Shown here: positions 38,025 to 47,587 of the stretch, one piece after another
Layout of the letters: each line of letters opens with the position of its first letter
Numbering within the stretch: position 1 is the stretch's first letter
Assembly (NCBI RefSeq): GCF_019748715.1
Contig: NZ_JACLBZ010000014.1
Span: 310,001 to 374,000, forward strand
Length of the DNA stretch: 64,000 nt
Origin: Sporosarcina aquimarina
GTDB lineage: Bacteria; Bacillota; Bacilli; Bacillales_A; Planococcaceae
Direction of reading: 5' to 3'
Program-made: the position numbers and the translations under genes
Notes under the pieces: model-generated
What the model saw: the letters and a program-made list of their open reading frames with translations, nothing else
Database searches by the model: none
Told to the model about the DNA's origin: nothing

Positions 38025-39287
38025 ATGAATTTCAAAGTTCCTCGGGGTACACAGGACATCTTGCCTGATGTTTCTTGGAAATGGCAACGTGTCGAAAACA
38101 TCATCCAATCTGTTTGTGATGTTTACAATTACAAAGAAATTCGCACACCTATTTTTGAACAAACCGAATTATTCCAACGCACAGTCGGTGATACGACCGA
38201 TATCGTACAAAAAGAAATGTACACATTCACAGACAAAGGAAATCGCTCGATGACATTGCGTCCTGAAGGCACAGCGGCAGTCGTTCGTTCATTCGTTGAG
38301 AATAAAATGTTCGGCTATGCAGATCAACCTGTAAAATTATTTTATACAGGACCGATGTTTCGTTACGAACGTCAACAAGCGGGACGCTATCGTCAGTTTG
38401 TACAATTTGGCGTAGAAGCAATCGGGAGTGATGATCCGGCTATTGATGCTGAAGTGATTGAGTTGGCGATGACAGTCTATAAGCGTGCAGGTTTATCTGA
38501 TATCAAACTCGTCTTGAACTCACTCGGTGATAAGGAATCCAGAAACTCACACCGGGAAGCACTCATCGCACACTTCACTCCGCACATCGGAGAATTCTGC
38601 CAAGACTGCCAAAACCGTCTGGAGAAAAACCCGCTGCGCATACTAGACTGTAAAGTGGACAGAGAGCATCCGTTGATGGAAACTGCTCCATCTTTAGCAG
38701 ACTATTTGAATGAAAGCTCATCGGCTTATTTCGAAAAAGTGAAACAGTATTTGGATATAGCAGGAATCGAGTACGAATATGATCCAAACTTAGTCCGCGG
38801 ACTCGATTATTACAATCACACTGCATTTGAGATCATGAGCACATCAAAAGGCTTCGGCGCCATCACTACGCTTTGCGGCGGCGGTCGCTACAACGGCTTA
38901 GCAGAAGAAATCGGCGGACCACCAGCACCTGGTATCGGCTTTGCCATGAGTATTGAACGCCTCCTGCTCGCACTAGAAGCAGAAGAAAAATCCTGGACAG
39001 ATGAACCGTCACTAGACGTCTATCTCGTCACATTAGGCGACGCAGCCCGAACAAAAGGCTTCGAACTCATCGGAAAACTTAGAGAAAACGGCCTTCGCAG
39101 TGAAATGGATTACATGGACCGCAAAATGAAAGCCCAAATGAAATCCGCTGACCGCCTGCAAGCAAACTACGTCATCGTCATCGGCGAAGACGAAGTAAAC
39201 GAAAACACCGTCCAACTAAAAAACATGGCAGACGGACAGCAGAAAAAAGTATCAATGGATGATTTATTGGAAGAACTGAAGAAGTAA
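38025..39287 (+). CDS. hisS: Histidyl-tRNA synthetase
   Basis: Class II synthetase of 420 residues. It starts [12 protein letters not shown], and motif 2 [20 protein letters not shown], the histidine-binding [14 protein letters not shown] and motif 3 [15 protein letters not shown] are all present, followed by the C-terminal anticodon-binding domain. AAGGGG at 38011-38016 is eight bases from ATG 38025, while an ATG at 38019 is too close. It is controlled by the T-box leader and followed by aspS after a repeat-containing gap. Confidence 0.97.
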   Translation: MNFKVPRGTQDILPDVSWKWQRVENIIQSVCDVYNYKEIRTPIFEQTELFQRTVGDTTDIVQKEMYTFTDKGNRSMTLRPEGTAAVVRSFVENKMFGYADQPVKLFYTGPMFRYERQQAGRYRQFVQFGVEAIGSDDPAIDAEVIELAMTVYKRAGLSDIKLVLNSLGDKESRNSHREALIAHFTPHIGEFCQDCQNRLEKNPLRILDCKVDREHPLMETAPSLADYLNESSSAYFEKVKQYLDIAGIEYEYDPNLVRGLDYYNHTAFEIMSTSKGFGAITTLCGGGRYNGLAEEIGGPPAPGIGFAMSIERLLLALEAEEKSWTDEPSLDVYLVTLGDAARTKGFELIGKLRENGLRSEMDYMDRKMKAQMKSADRLQANYVIVIGEDEVNENTVQLKNMADGQQKKVSMDDLLEELKK

Positions 39288-39329
39288 TATAATTAGGATC
39301 GGTGTTTTTATTTATCTTCCAAGACTTTA

Positions 39330-39458
39330 GTTGATTGTAGTGGAAGGCGGCGACTCCTGCGGGATTAGCGGGACAGGTGAGACCCCACAGGGAGCGTAGC
39401 GACCGAGGAGGCTCACCGCCCGCCCCGCGGAAAGCGTCCGCCTGCAACGGAAATCAAC
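39330..39458 (+). repeat. Structured GC-rich intergenic repeat, copy 4 (best copy)
   Basis: Four nested stems: GTTGATT (39330-39336) with AATCAAC (39452-39458), AGGCGG (39345-39350) with CCGCCT (39438-39443), GCGGG (39359-39363) with CCCGC (39424-39428), and GGTGAG (39376-39381) with CTCACC (39412-39417). GC content is well above the surroundings. It sits between hisS and aspS, which usually share a transcript. Confidence 0.85.
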
Positions 39459-39546
39459 GGTGGGTGGATATGATGTACCAGTTTTAAACGCTAATGCAAA
39501 TGCAATTAAAACCAACAACAAAGAATTGAAAGGTAGTGTAGTCGTC

Positions 39547-41316
39547 ATGCAACGCACACATTATTGTGGAAACCTAACAGAACAACAAATCGGACAAGAA
39601 GTCACCCTCCAAGGCTGGGTACAAAAACGCCGCGACTTGGGAGGACTCATCTTCATCGACGTCCGTGACCGTGCAGGAATCGTCCAAACTGTCTTCAACC
39701 CGGATATTTCTAAAGAAGCACTGGAGATTGCCGAAACACTGCGTAACGAATACGTCGTCGAAATCAAAGGACACGTCATCGAACGCGCGGAAAAAACAAA
39801 AAATCCGAACCTGAAAACAGGCGCGATCGAAGTCCAAGTAAGCGACGTCAAAGTCGTCAATGAAGCAAAAAATCCGCCATTCACAATTGAAGACAACACC
39901 GACGTAGGGGAAGAAACGCGTTTGAAATACCGTTACTTAGACCTTCGCCGTCCTGAACTTGCACGTATTTTCAAAATGCGCTCAGACATCACGAAAACGG
40001 TCCGCAATTTCTTGGACGATGAAGGCTTCTTGGAAGTTGAGACGCCAATCCTTACGAAATCAACACCTGAAGGCGCGCGAGACTATTTGGTTCCAAGCCG
40101 TGTGCATGAAGGGGAATTCTACGCACTACCGCAGTCACCGCAACTATTCAAGCAATTATTGATGGTATCTGGCTTCGACCGGTACTACCAAATTGCACGC
40201 TGCTTCCGTGACGAAGATTTACGTGCAGACCGCCAACCTGAATTTACTCAAATCGATATGGAAATGAGCTTTATGTCGATTGAAGATATTTTAGAGATGA
40301 ATGAACGTTTAATGAAGAAAGTCATGAAAGATGTAAAAGGGGTCGACGTCGAAACACCATTCAAGCGACTTCCTTATGATGAGGCGATGAGCCGCTACGG
40401 TTCAGACAAACCGGATACTCGTTTTGGAATGGAATTGACGGATGTATCGGAAATCGTCAAAGACTCTTCATTCAAAGTATTTGCCGGAGCAGTCGAATCG
40501 GGTGGACAGGTGAAATTAATCAACGTCAAAGGGGCAGCAGAGAAATATTCTCGTAAAGATATTGATGCGCTTGGCGAGTATGCAAAAGTGTACGGAGCGA
40601 AAGGGTTAGCTTGGTTGAAAGTAACGGAAGACGGCTTTAATGGACCGATTGCAAAGTTCTTTGATGGGGAAATTGGAGAAGCACTTAAGGCAGCTGGAGA
40701 AGGAGAAGTGGGTGACTTATTCCTTTTCGGTGCAGATAAGAAATCTGTTGTCGCGGATTCATTGGGCGCATTGCGTTTGAAATTAGGAAAAGACTTGGAC
40801 ATGATCGATCAGTCTCTGTATAATTTCCTATGGGTTACAGACTGGCCACTATTCGAGTACGATGAAGAAGACGGCCGCTACTACGCAGCGCACCATCCAT
40901 TCACTATGCCTGCTGATGTTGAGCAGTTAAAAACTCATCCTGAGTCGGTAAAAGCGCAAGCATATGACTTAGTGTTAAACGGCTACGAACTCGGCGGAGG
41001 ATCATTGCGTATTTACCAACGTGAAGTACAGGAAGAAATGTTCAAGGCACTTGGCTTCACTGAGGAATCTGCTCGCGAACAATTCGGTTTCTTAATGGAT
41101 GCATTTGAATATGGGACACCTCCACACGGCGGAATTGCATTCGGTCTAGACCGGATTGTCATGTTGCTTGCGGGCTCCACAAACTTACGTGACACTATCG
41201 CATTCCCGAAAACAGCAAGCGCAAGTGATTTGTTGACGGAAGCGCCAAGTTCCGTAGATGATGCACAATTAAAAGAACTAGGGATTAAAGTGGTAGCTGA
41301 ACCAGCAAAAAAGTGA
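39547..41316 (+). CDS. aspS: Aspartyl-tRNA synthetase
   Basis: Bacterial-type class II synthetase of 589 residues: N-terminal OB anticodon-binding domain ([21 protein letters not shown]), motif 2 [20 protein letters not shown] (about 218), the bacterial GAD insertion (about 310-420), and motif 3 [18 protein letters not shown] 39547 begins the family-typical QRTHYCG; upstream in-frame codons run back into the repeat. The ribosome-binding site (AAAGGTAG) is modest. Confidence 0.96.
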   Translation: MQRTHYCGNLTEQQIGQEVTLQGWVQKRRDLGGLIFIDVRDRAGIVQTVFNPDISKEALEIAETLRNEYVVEIKGHVIERAEKTKNPNLKTGAIEVQVSDVKVVNEAKNPPFTIEDNTDVGEETRLKYRYLDLRRPELARIFKMRSDITKTVRNFLDDEGFLEVETPILTKSTPEGARDYLVPSRVHEGEFYALPQSPQLFKQLLMVSGFDRYYQIARCFRDEDLRADRQPEFTQIDMEMSFMSIEDILEMNERLMKKVMKDVKGVDVETPFKRLPYDEAMSRYGSDKPDTRFGMELTDVSEIVKDSSFKVFAGAVESGGQVKLINVKGAAEKYSRKDIDALGEYAKVYGAKGLAWLKVTEDGFNGPIAKFFDGEIGEALKAAGEGEVGDLFLFGADKKSVVADSLGALRLKLGKDLDMIDQSLYNFLWVTDWPLFEYDEEDGRYYAAHHPFTMPADVEQLKTHPESVKAQAYDLVLNGYELGGGSLRIYQREVQEEMFKALGFTEESAREQFGFLMDAFEYGTPPHGGIAFGLDRIVMLLAGSTNLRDTIAFPKTASASDLLTEAPSSVDDAQLKELGIKVVAEPAKK

Positions 41317-41349
41317 GGAATCTACTATTTTTGAAAGACTGTATTCAAA

Positions 41350-41377
41350 TTGATTGAATTATGAAATAGTATATGAT
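41350..41377 (+). promoter_or_regulatory. Promoter of the 6S RNA
   Basis: TTGATT (41350-41355), 16-base spacer, TATGAT (41372-41377); transcription would begin near 41384. Confidence 0.55.
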
Positions 41378-41383
41378 AGGATA

Positions 41384-41622
41384 AAGATAGTAAAAATCCT
41401 GAAGTGTTCGTCATTTGCCAATCAGTTTTGACCCAACATATTATCGTCGGGAGTCTGCTGTTCCAACTTGGATGGCATGCCTTTAATCGGGACGTCAAAA
41501 GAGCTGGATAAGACACCCACCTGCTACATGCGGGTTCAAAGCGATATCCAAAGACGGCACAGTCGGGATTTTACTTTCTTGCAAACTTCCAACCTCTTGC
41601 ATCTGCAGGAGGTTTTTTGCGC
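41384..41622 (+). ncRNA. ssrS: 6S RNA (SsrS/BsrA type)
   Basis: The aspS-tcdA gap is the site of bsrA in B. subtilis. This sequence shares the start AAATCCTGAAGTGTTCGT and the ACATGCGGGTTCAAAGCGA strand, forming a long rod with an open centre, and ends in a terminator (CCTCTTGCA/TGCAGGAGG then TTTTTT, to about 41622). 6S RNA mimics an open promoter and binds the sigma-A holoenzyme. Ends are approximate. Confidence 0.85.
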
Positions 41623-41703
41623 TTCAATTAAGTTAGTTGCACTGTGGGCTATGACTGCATTAACATAGGGAATAAGACAAATTACTTTAAAGGATGGGTA
41701 TCT

Positions 41704-42471
41704 ATGTTACATCAATTTTCAAGAAATGAGTTAGCAATCGGCAAGGAAGGCGTCGAGCGGATGAAAGGGAAGACCGTTGCGATCCTCGGTGTAGGAGGCG
41801 TAGGTTCCTTTGCGGCGGAAGCATGTGCCCGGACAGGGGTTGGACGCATTATTTTGGTGGACAAGGATACAGTTGACATTACAAATATTAACCGTCAATT
41901 GGTCGCTTACCTTTCAACTGTCGGAAAATCGAAGGCTGGCGTCATGAAAGAACGGATTGAGGATATTAATAAAGAGTGTGAAGTCATCTCGCTACATATG
42001 TTTTATACAGAAGAAACAGCAGAGGAATTTTTCTCTTATAAACCGGATTACGTCATCGATGCGTCGGATACGATCAGTTACAAAATTCATCTGATCCAAG
42101 AATGCCTAAAACGAGGAGTGAAAGTAATCTCCAGCATGGGGGCTGCAAATAAAACGGATCCGACTCGCTTCCGAATCGCAGATATTTCAAAAACTCATAC
42201 CGACCCGCTTGCAAAGGTCATTCGCCTTCGTTTGAGAAAGCTAGGCATTGCAAAAGGAGTGCCCGTCGTGTTCTCTGATGAAAGTCCGATCGTTATTCGG
42301 GAAGATGTCGTAGAGACCGTCGGAAATCCTGATGCTTCCATTCGAAAAGCACAGATGCCCCCAGCTTCCAATGCCTTTTGCCCTTCTGTCGCTGGTTTGA
42401 TTTTAGCCAGCTGGGTATTAAACGATATAGTGGCAGATATTCCTGTTGAACGTGTAAACGATTCGAAATAA
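41704..42471 (+). CDS. tcdA: tRNA threonylcarbamoyladenosine dehydratase
   Basis: E1-like ATP-dependent enzyme that cyclises t6A37 of tRNA to ct6A. In 255 residues: nucleotide-binding ILGVGGVGSFAAEACAR (about 28), DKDTVDITNINRQLVA (about 54), and the later VIDASDTISYKIHLI region. ATG 41704 follows AAAGGATGG; longer in-frame starts lie inside the 6S terminator region. It is yrvM of B. subtilis, with the same neighbours. Confidence 0.93.
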   Translation: MLHQFSRNELAIGKEGVERMKGKTVAILGVGGVGSFAAEACARTGVGRIILVDKDTVDITNINRQLVAYLSTVGKSKAGVMKERIEDINKECEVISLHMFYTEETAEEFFSYKPDYVIDASDTISYKIHLIQECLKRGVKVISSMGAANKTDPTRFRIADISKTHTDPLAKVIRLRLRKLGIAKGVPVVFSDESPIVIREDVVETVGNPDASIRKAQMPPASNAFCPSVAGLILASWVLNDIVADIPVERVNDSK

Positions 42472-42485
42472 AGGAGAGATGTACG

Positions 42486-43904
42486 ATGGATGTAGTTGAA
42501 ATGATCATCAATGGAAAGCTAATCGGCTCAGATTTACCGCAGATGAATGTGACCAATCCTGCGACGGGCGAAAAGATTGCAATGGTACCGCGTGGCGGAG
42601 CAAAGGAAGCGGTGCAGGCAGTGGACGCAGCTTCTGCTGCGCTAAAAGAGTGGTCTGCACTGTCTGCATATGAACGCAGTGCGTTTTTGATGAAATGGCA
42701 CGCATTGATCTCGGAAAATGAAGAGAGCTTAGCCACGACGATGACGACGGAACAAGGAAAGCCCTTGTCAGAAGCATTGGGTGAAATGCGCTATGCGAAT
42801 GGTTTTATTAGCTGGTATGCGGAAGAAGGGAAGAGAATTTACGGTGAAATGATCCCTGCAACCCACTCAACAAAGCGGCTCTTTGTTCATAAGCAGCCCG
42901 TTGGCGTGATTGCAGCCATCACACCTTGGAACTTTCCGGCTGCGATGATTACACGGAAAGTTGGACCCGCTCTTGCCGCTGGCTGTACGGTCGTGTTGAA
43001 GCCGGCTTCTCAAACTCCTTTGACAGCTCTTCGTTTAGTCGAGTTGGCACACCAAGCAGGCATTCCTGACGGTGTTGTCAATATCGTAACCGGGAGTGCC
43101 AGTGAGATTGCGGGTGCCTGGCAACAGGATGGGCGTGTGCGCAAGCTGACGTTCACCGGTTCTACTGAAGTGGGAAAAACGCTGATGAAAGGGGCTGCCG
43201 ATACAGTGAAGAAAATTTCATTGGAACTCGGTGGACATGCTCCGGCAATCGTGATGGCTAATAGCGACCTCGATAAAGCGGTGGAAGGGATTATCGCCGC
43301 AAAATTCCGTAATGCAGGCCAGACTTGTGTCTGTGCCAACCGAATTTACGTTCATTCATCAGTAGCTGAGGAATTTACTCGGCGCATCGGTGAGAAAACG
43401 AAAGCTCTGAAGGTTGGAAATGGAGTAGAAGAAGGCGTGGACATCGGCCCTTTAATCGATGAGGCTGCGATTGAAAAGGTGTTGGAACACGTTACGGATG
43501 CAAAAACCAAAGGAGCGACTATCGTGGCTGGAGGAGAGCAGATCGATGGATTATTCTATTCACCTACTGTGCTTTATAATGTAAAGGATGAAATGCTCTG
43601 CATGAAAGAAGAAACATTCGGCCCGGTTCTACCGATCACATTATTTGAAACGGAAGAAGAAGTGATTCAGCGTGCCAACGACTCCATCTATGGATTGGCT
43701 GCCTACGTCTTCACTGAAAACATTTCAGAGGGAATCCGAATTTGTGAAGCCTTGGAGTACGGTATCGTCGGTCTGAATGACGGTCTGCCATCTGCCCCGC
43801 AAGCACCGTTTGGCGGGTTTAAACAAAGTGGGCTTGGACGAGAAGGCGGGCATCATGGGATCGATGAATATTTGGAAGTGAAGTATATTTCACTGGGTCT
43901 TTAA
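42486..43904 (+). CDS. gabD: Succinate-semialdehyde dehydrogenase family (GabD-like)
   Basis: A 472-residue NAD(P)+-dependent aldehyde dehydrogenase. Visible motifs are ITPWNFPAAMI (about 138), TFTGSTEVGK (about 222), the catalytic Glu in LELGGHAP (about 248) and the nucleophilic Cys in NAGQTCVCANRI (about 282). C-terminal GFKQSGLGREGG fits GabD. No transaminase or GABA permease lies nearby, so the exact aldehyde is uncertain. AAAGGAGAG supports ATG 42486. Confidence 0.88.
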   Translation: MDVVEMIINGKLIGSDLPQMNVTNPATGEKIAMVPRGGAKEAVQAVDAASAALKEWSALSAYERSAFLMKWHALISENEESLATTMTTEQGKPLSEALGEMRYANGFISWYAEEGKRIYGEMIPATHSTKRLFVHKQPVGVIAAITPWNFPAAMITRKVGPALAAGCTVVLKPASQTPLTALRLVELAHQAGIPDGVVNIVTGSASEIAGAWQQDGRVRKLTFTGSTEVGKTLMKGAADTVKKISLELGGHAPAIVMANSDLDKAVEGIIAAKFRNAGQTCVCANRIYVHSSVAEEFTRRIGEKTKALKVGNGVEEGVDIGPLIDEAAIEKVLEHVTDAKTKGATIVAGGEQIDGLFYSPTVLYNVKDEMLCMKEETFGPVLPITLFETEEEVIQRANDSIYGLAAYVFTENISEGIRICEALEYGIVGLNDGLPSAPQAPFGGFKQSGLGREGGHHGIDEYLEVKYISLGL

Positions 43905-43912
43905 TGAAATAA

Positions 43913-44008
43913 AGGTGCAGGCACGGGTTTGATCGATGAGAAGAAAACAATATCCAACAATATTTTTGGGGAACTAATTCGCGTATGAATTGGTTTCCCT
44001 TTTTTATT
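43913..44008 (+). repeat. Terminator-bearing repeat, copy A
   Basis: From GGTGCAGG through GAAAACAATAT to a hairpin GGGGAACTAATTC/GAATTGGTTTCCC and TTTTTTATTGA. The copy at 56820-56905 resembles it along its length, including the loop. It acts as terminator for the dehydrogenase gene. Confidence 0.65.
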
Positions 44009-44337
44009 GAAAGCTAAATTTTTGTGTGGTGTTTAATATACGAATCAACGAGACGTTGCACATCTAAATTAACGCTATGGTGTTAATTGGCATGATGGAA
44101 ATGATTACAAATTGTATACATCTTAGGTAGCGGTTTGCTTATTATGAGAATAAATAGGTTTCTTGTAGGGTTTAGAAAAAGGTTGTGGTAAAATAAGTTA
44201 AAATATTAGAAAGGGTCTGTGCGGGGAATTAAGAGGGAATTTTTTTCTTAAACAAACTAACCGTTTGACAGAATAAGGATATTAAGATATCGGGTGATAA
44301 TGGGGGATATAGTTTGTAAGGTGATAAGGGAAACAAT
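44009..44337. other. Intergenic stretch without a gene
   Basis: AT-rich; no frame of note. A TTGACA hexamer occurs at 44265-44270, without a convincing -10 at standard distance. Confidence 0.4.
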
Positions 44338-44400
44338 GTGAAGGAACCAGTTATTATTGGAGATTACAATTCAGATTGGTTGAAAGAAAAAAGCTATTAA
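44338..44400 (+). pseudogene. Possible GrpB-family N-terminal relic
   Basis: GTG 44338 after AAGGG encodes KEPVIIGDYNSDWLKEKSY and stops. The PVII-DYN-W pattern resembles the start of GrpB-family proteins, but only 20 codons remain. A hydrophobic 24-codon frame follows (44405-44478). Both look like gene debris. Confidence 0.25.
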
Positions 44401-44542
44401 GTTAAAACAAAAGCAAAAACGTGTGAATATAGTAGTTCTATGTATAGTGGCGTTTTTAGCTTTATTTTATTTGAATTAGCACGTAAGAATTAACTCTAAT
44501 AATTTTCGGTAATAGAACTATTAGAAAAATAAACGTGTAAGG

Positions 44543-45163
44543 ATGATAGCATACGTGGAAAGAAATATTCTAGCGATTTCCGGTGGTGGTTTTTCTAAAG
44601 AAGAGAAAGCTTATATAGACGAGTACTTACTAAAAATTTCACGCAAAGAAAAAAAGTTAAAAATCGCATTTATTGCTACGGCAAGTGATGATACTCAGGA
44701 GTATATTAATAAATTTTATGAAACTTTTAAAACAGAACAGGCAAGCCACATTACAATTCAAGACTTTGAATCAACAAACATCCAAGAAATTATAAACTCC
44801 TTAGACATTGTGTATGTAGGTGGGGGCAACACGCAATACATGCTAAGAACTTGGCAAAGAGCTCATTTCGACGCTGTATTAAGAAATGCATATCGAAATG
44901 GTGTCATCTTAGCTGGAATAAGTGCAGGAGCAATGTGTTGGTTCGACACTTGTTTTAGTGAAAAAAACGGGGAAGAGTACGAAGAATTTAAAGGCTTAGG
45001 AATATTAAAAGGTACTCTGTGTCCACATTACAATGACGAAAAACGTCGGAAAGCTTTCGATCACTGGGCAAAAGCTCAAAAAGACAGTAATTTATATACA
45101 TTAGATGACAATGTAAATTTACACTTTCGAAATGAAAAATTAATCGCGAGAATTATAGTATGA
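44543..45163 (+). CDS. Peptidase E-like (class I glutamine amidotransferase fold)
   Basis: A 206-residue member of family S51 or its relatives. The text NILAISGGGFS starts the fold, VYVGGGNTQYMLRTW is the second glycine loop, and GISAGAMCWF carries the nucleophilic Ser (about 131). Peptidase E cleaves Asp-X dipeptides; other members hydrolyse cyanophycin. The start is ATG 44543, with GTG 44555 possible. Base composition is AT-rich, as in the accessory stretch that follows. Confidence 0.85.
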   Translation: MIAYVERNILAISGGGFSKEEKAYIDEYLLKISRKEKKLKIAFIATASDDTQEYINKFYETFKTEQASHITIQDFESTNIQEIINSLDIVYVGGGNTQYMLRTWQRAHFDAVLRNAYRNGVILAGISAGAMCWFDTCFSEKNGEEYEEFKGLGILKGTLCPHYNDEKRRKAFDHWAKAQKDSNLYTLDDNVNLHFRNEKLIARIIV

Positions 45164-45222
45164 AGTAACCTGATCTTGAACACAAATGCCATTTAATACA
45201 GCTATTAATGGAGGTGGGTTTT

Positions 45223-45672
45223 ATGGTGTCTAATTATAATTGTTCTATTGATATTCTTTTCAGTAATGGAGATATTCAATTTGATGTTACAAATGGCACA
45301 CAGTTATTTAGTTTTAAATCAGGTATAGGTTTTATAGCAATCCCGGTTTTTTTCTCAACTCTTTCCTCGCTATATAAAGGAGAAATTAGTGAGGCGGAAT
45401 TAGTTTGTCATGGAAACTATGATTACTATTTGTTTTCCACTGATGGTACAAACCTTTTTATTGAACATGTAAGCCATTTTCCAGATGGTGTTTTTAAATA
45501 TGAATTTAACCTAAAAAAGTATATTGCAGTTATCTGCACAGGGTTTCAAAAATTTCTGAAACAACTTGAAAAAGAAGGAATATTGCCTGTGAAATCTCAA
45601 GAATTTGCTCATCCATTAGGTGATGATATATTAAATGCCTTCAATGGTTTTTCATCACATTTAAGTCATTAA
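45223..45672 (+). CDS. Hypothetical protein, 149 aa
   Basis: Soluble protein with mixed alpha/beta composition (SIDILFSNGDIQFDVTNGTQLF ... YDYYLFSTDGTNLFIEHVSHF). No motif recognised. GGAGGTGGG at 45211-45219 sits just before ATG 45223, so an ATG at 45208 is not favoured. The overall look, small and charged with aromatic strands, resembles immunity or DUF proteins in accessory regions, but that is only an impression. Confidence 0.6.
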   Translation: MVSNYNCSIDILFSNGDIQFDVTNGTQLFSFKSGIGFIAIPVFFSTLSSLYKGEISEAELVCHGNYDYYLFSTDGTNLFIEHVSHFPDGVFKYEFNLKKYIAVICTGFQKFLKQLEKEGILPVKSQEFAHPLGDDILNAFNGFSSHLSH

Positions 45673-45782
45673 TTTTATATATTTATTTGGAAAGTTCAAC
45701 TATACGGCCAGATTGTTTGGTCAATCATATTCAAAGACTATTCAACAAAGTTAGTGGCGATGCAAACAAGGAGGTTGGAACT

Positions 45783-45995
45783 GTGGTTAAAACAGTAACT
45801 TTTTCTTTCAAAAGTTCTGAGTATGACGGTACTGAGGCGACAGAAACATTTACCTTTGAAGAGCTGGAAATTGATAAGAAAATAGATGGGGAATTATTGG
45901 AGAGAGAATTGGAACAAATTTTTCAAGCTTGGGTTTGGCACAAACTGAATATTTCTTGCAGCATAATTATGGATAAATCAGATACTGCCCAGTAA
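45783..45995 (+). CDS. Hypothetical protein, 70 aa
   Basis: A small acidic protein (VKTVTFSFKSSEYDGTEATE ... ELEQIFQAWVWHKLNISCS). GTG 45783 is eight bases after GGAGG, whereas an upstream ATG at 45687 lacks a site and adds unrelated sequence. No function is assigned. It stands alone between the 149-residue gene and the minus-strand sigma operon. Confidence 0.6.
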   Translation: MVKTVTFSFKSSEYDGTEATETFTFEELEIDKKIDGELLERELEQIFQAWVWHKLNISCSIIMDKSDTAQ

Positions 45996-46221
45996 GACGA
46001 TAAAAATTACAAGACACTTTTACAAGTGTTAAGTTAAACTAATGGAGACGTCGATTCCCAACATCGATGTATTAGCAGGAATGTGCTTAACGATGTAGAT
46101 GTGTAAAGCGCATACCAAAACTAAATTTGCAATTAACTAAGATGTGAATGTCGATACTTACCATTGAACATAGGATTCCAACGAAGGATCGGATGGAAGA
46201 ATTAAATGAACTTCATTCATA

Positions 46222-46264
46222 AAAAAGGATGGTGCAGAAATTAAATCTGCTCCCATCCTTTTTA
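46222..46264 (-). terminator. Terminator of the minus-strand ECF sigma operon
   Basis: AAAAAGGATGG-TGCAGA and ATCTGC-TCCCATCCTTTTT arms, overlapping the stop of the 46262 gene; U-tract on the minus strand. Confidence 0.75.
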
Positions 46265-46627
46265 TTGTGATCGATATTTTATTTCCTTAATTAACAAACT
46301 GATTGCCAAAAGGATACTTGCCCCCAAAATGATTGGTCCGACTTTAAAATAAAACATGCCGATCAAGTAAAAACCAATAGCCTGCGCGACTGCCACGCTT
46401 AAACCATAGACAAATGCTTGGTAACGGTTTTTACGAATAGCAAGAAATAGTTGGAGTATAATGATATTACCTAAAAGTAAGATACCTGCCGCAATCAAGT
46501 AATCGACTGAAAAAATGCTTGTTCCTTCTGCTGTGCCAAAGAGTGAAAATGAGGCTATCAAAATTGTGGGAATGTTAATGGCAACCAATGCCACTACCCA
46601 AATGATCCATTGTACTGGTTTATTCAT
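46262..46627 (-). CDS. Membrane protein, third gene of the ECF sigma operon
   Basis: A 121-residue protein with four membrane segments (about 9-31, 42-63, 73-92, 97-115) and a basic C-terminus. It lies 15 bases after the anti-sigma gene. In the B. subtilis sigM operon a small membrane protein (YhdK) aids the anti-sigma factor YhdL; a comparable role here is inferred from order and size only. Confidence 0.65.
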   Translation of the reverse strand: MNKPVQWIIWVVALVAINIPTILIASFSLFGTAEGTSIFSVDYLIAAGILLLGNIIILQLFLAIRKNRYQAFVYGLSVAVAQAIGFYLIGMFYFKVGPIILGASILLAISLLIKEIKYRSQ

Positions 46628-46642
46628 TGTATTTATCTCCTT

Positions 46643-47587
46643 TTATTTGAATGAATCGACGACTGCACCTATACTCGATGCACGGACGCCGGATTCGTTC
46701 TGTAATTGTTTAAGTGCTACTTTTTTTCCGACCACAACCGACCCGATGACTTTAATATTTGTTTCATCAACCTCACCTTGCTCGGTCAGTGTTTCGTAGA
46801 ACGTTGCCATATCTCTTTTATAGGGCCCCATGTGATTTTTCCCATACACCACAGAATCCATGAATTCCTTAACAGGATCCTTTAATCTGATGCCTGTTTT
46901 GTCTACCAATGAAAACCCGAAGACTTCGTTTTCCGTAAATATATTTGCGGGAGGCTCTGAAGTTTGTAACGAGTTGACTTCTTCGACGGAATAAACATCA
47001 ACCCACGCCCATTGTAAGGCTATATCTTTTGGTAACATTGCTTTCACTTCATCCAATGAATAAGCTTTATCAAATGAAAGTCCCATTTCAATTAATTGAT
47101 GATCCTGAAACATATCGATATTCTTTAATTCGTTCGGGACGTGGTTTAATTTCACTTCTGGGTGAATAAAATTCATCACTTTTCCGCCAAGGTAACTATA
47201 CGTTTCGTATTCGTTCGGCGTGAGATGCACTTCGATTTTATCGGAGTTATTCGAGATTTCTCCAAGGTATACAGGTCGCCCGTCCAATAATTTATACTGA
47301 GGAGCTGTCGCTTTGCTTCCAATAATCTGAATTGACTCTTCCCAAGGACCAATAAACGAATTGGCACCGTGCACTTCATAGTACGTTTCTTGGGCTATCA
47401 ATTCCTTGTTCAACAACCAAGGTGTCACTTGCAGTTTCACTAATATGATGAGTGTTAGTACCAACAGAGAGACTAATCCACTAATAAAGACCATACGGAT
47501 TGTACTTTTTTGTTTTGCTTTCGTAATGAGGTTTTTTTCGTTTTTCTCAAAACTGAAAAGATCGTCCAATTCATGATTGTCTTTCAA
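46643..47587 (-). CDS. Membrane-anchored anti-sigma factor
   Basis: A 314-residue protein with a charged cytosolic N-terminus (KDNHELDDLFSFEKNEKN), one membrane segment (IRMVFISGLVSLLVLTLIIL, about 30-50), and a large external domain. The plan and the YLGEISNNSDKIEVHL/WVDVY text recall the sigma-regulator N- and C-terminal domains of anti-ECF factors such as YhdL. TTG 47587 overlaps the sigma gene end and has GGAG nine bases upstream; a longer frame is unlikely. It should hold the sigma factor at the membrane until envelope stress. Confidence 0.82.
   Translation of the reverse strand: MKDNHELDDLFSFEKNEKNLITKAKQKSTIRMVFISGLVSLLVLTLIILVKLQVTPWLLNKELIAQETYYEVHGANSFIGPWEESIQIIGSKATAPQYKLLDGRPVYLGEISNNSDKIEVHLTPNEYETYSYLGGKVMNFIHPEVKLNHVPNELKNIDMFQDHQLIEMGLSFDKAYSLDEVKAMLPKDIALQWAWVDVYSVEEVNSLQTSEPPANIFTENEVFGFSLVDKTGIRLKDPVKEFMDSVVYGKNHMGPYKRDMATFYETLTEQGEVDETNIKVIGSVVVGKKVALKQLQNESGVRASSIGAVVDSFK

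Noticed and set aside
39178-39557. Minus-strand frames over the GC-rich repeat before aspS
   Set aside because: They exist because the repeat is GC-rich and lacks stops; no conserved protein text and no ribosome-binding site.
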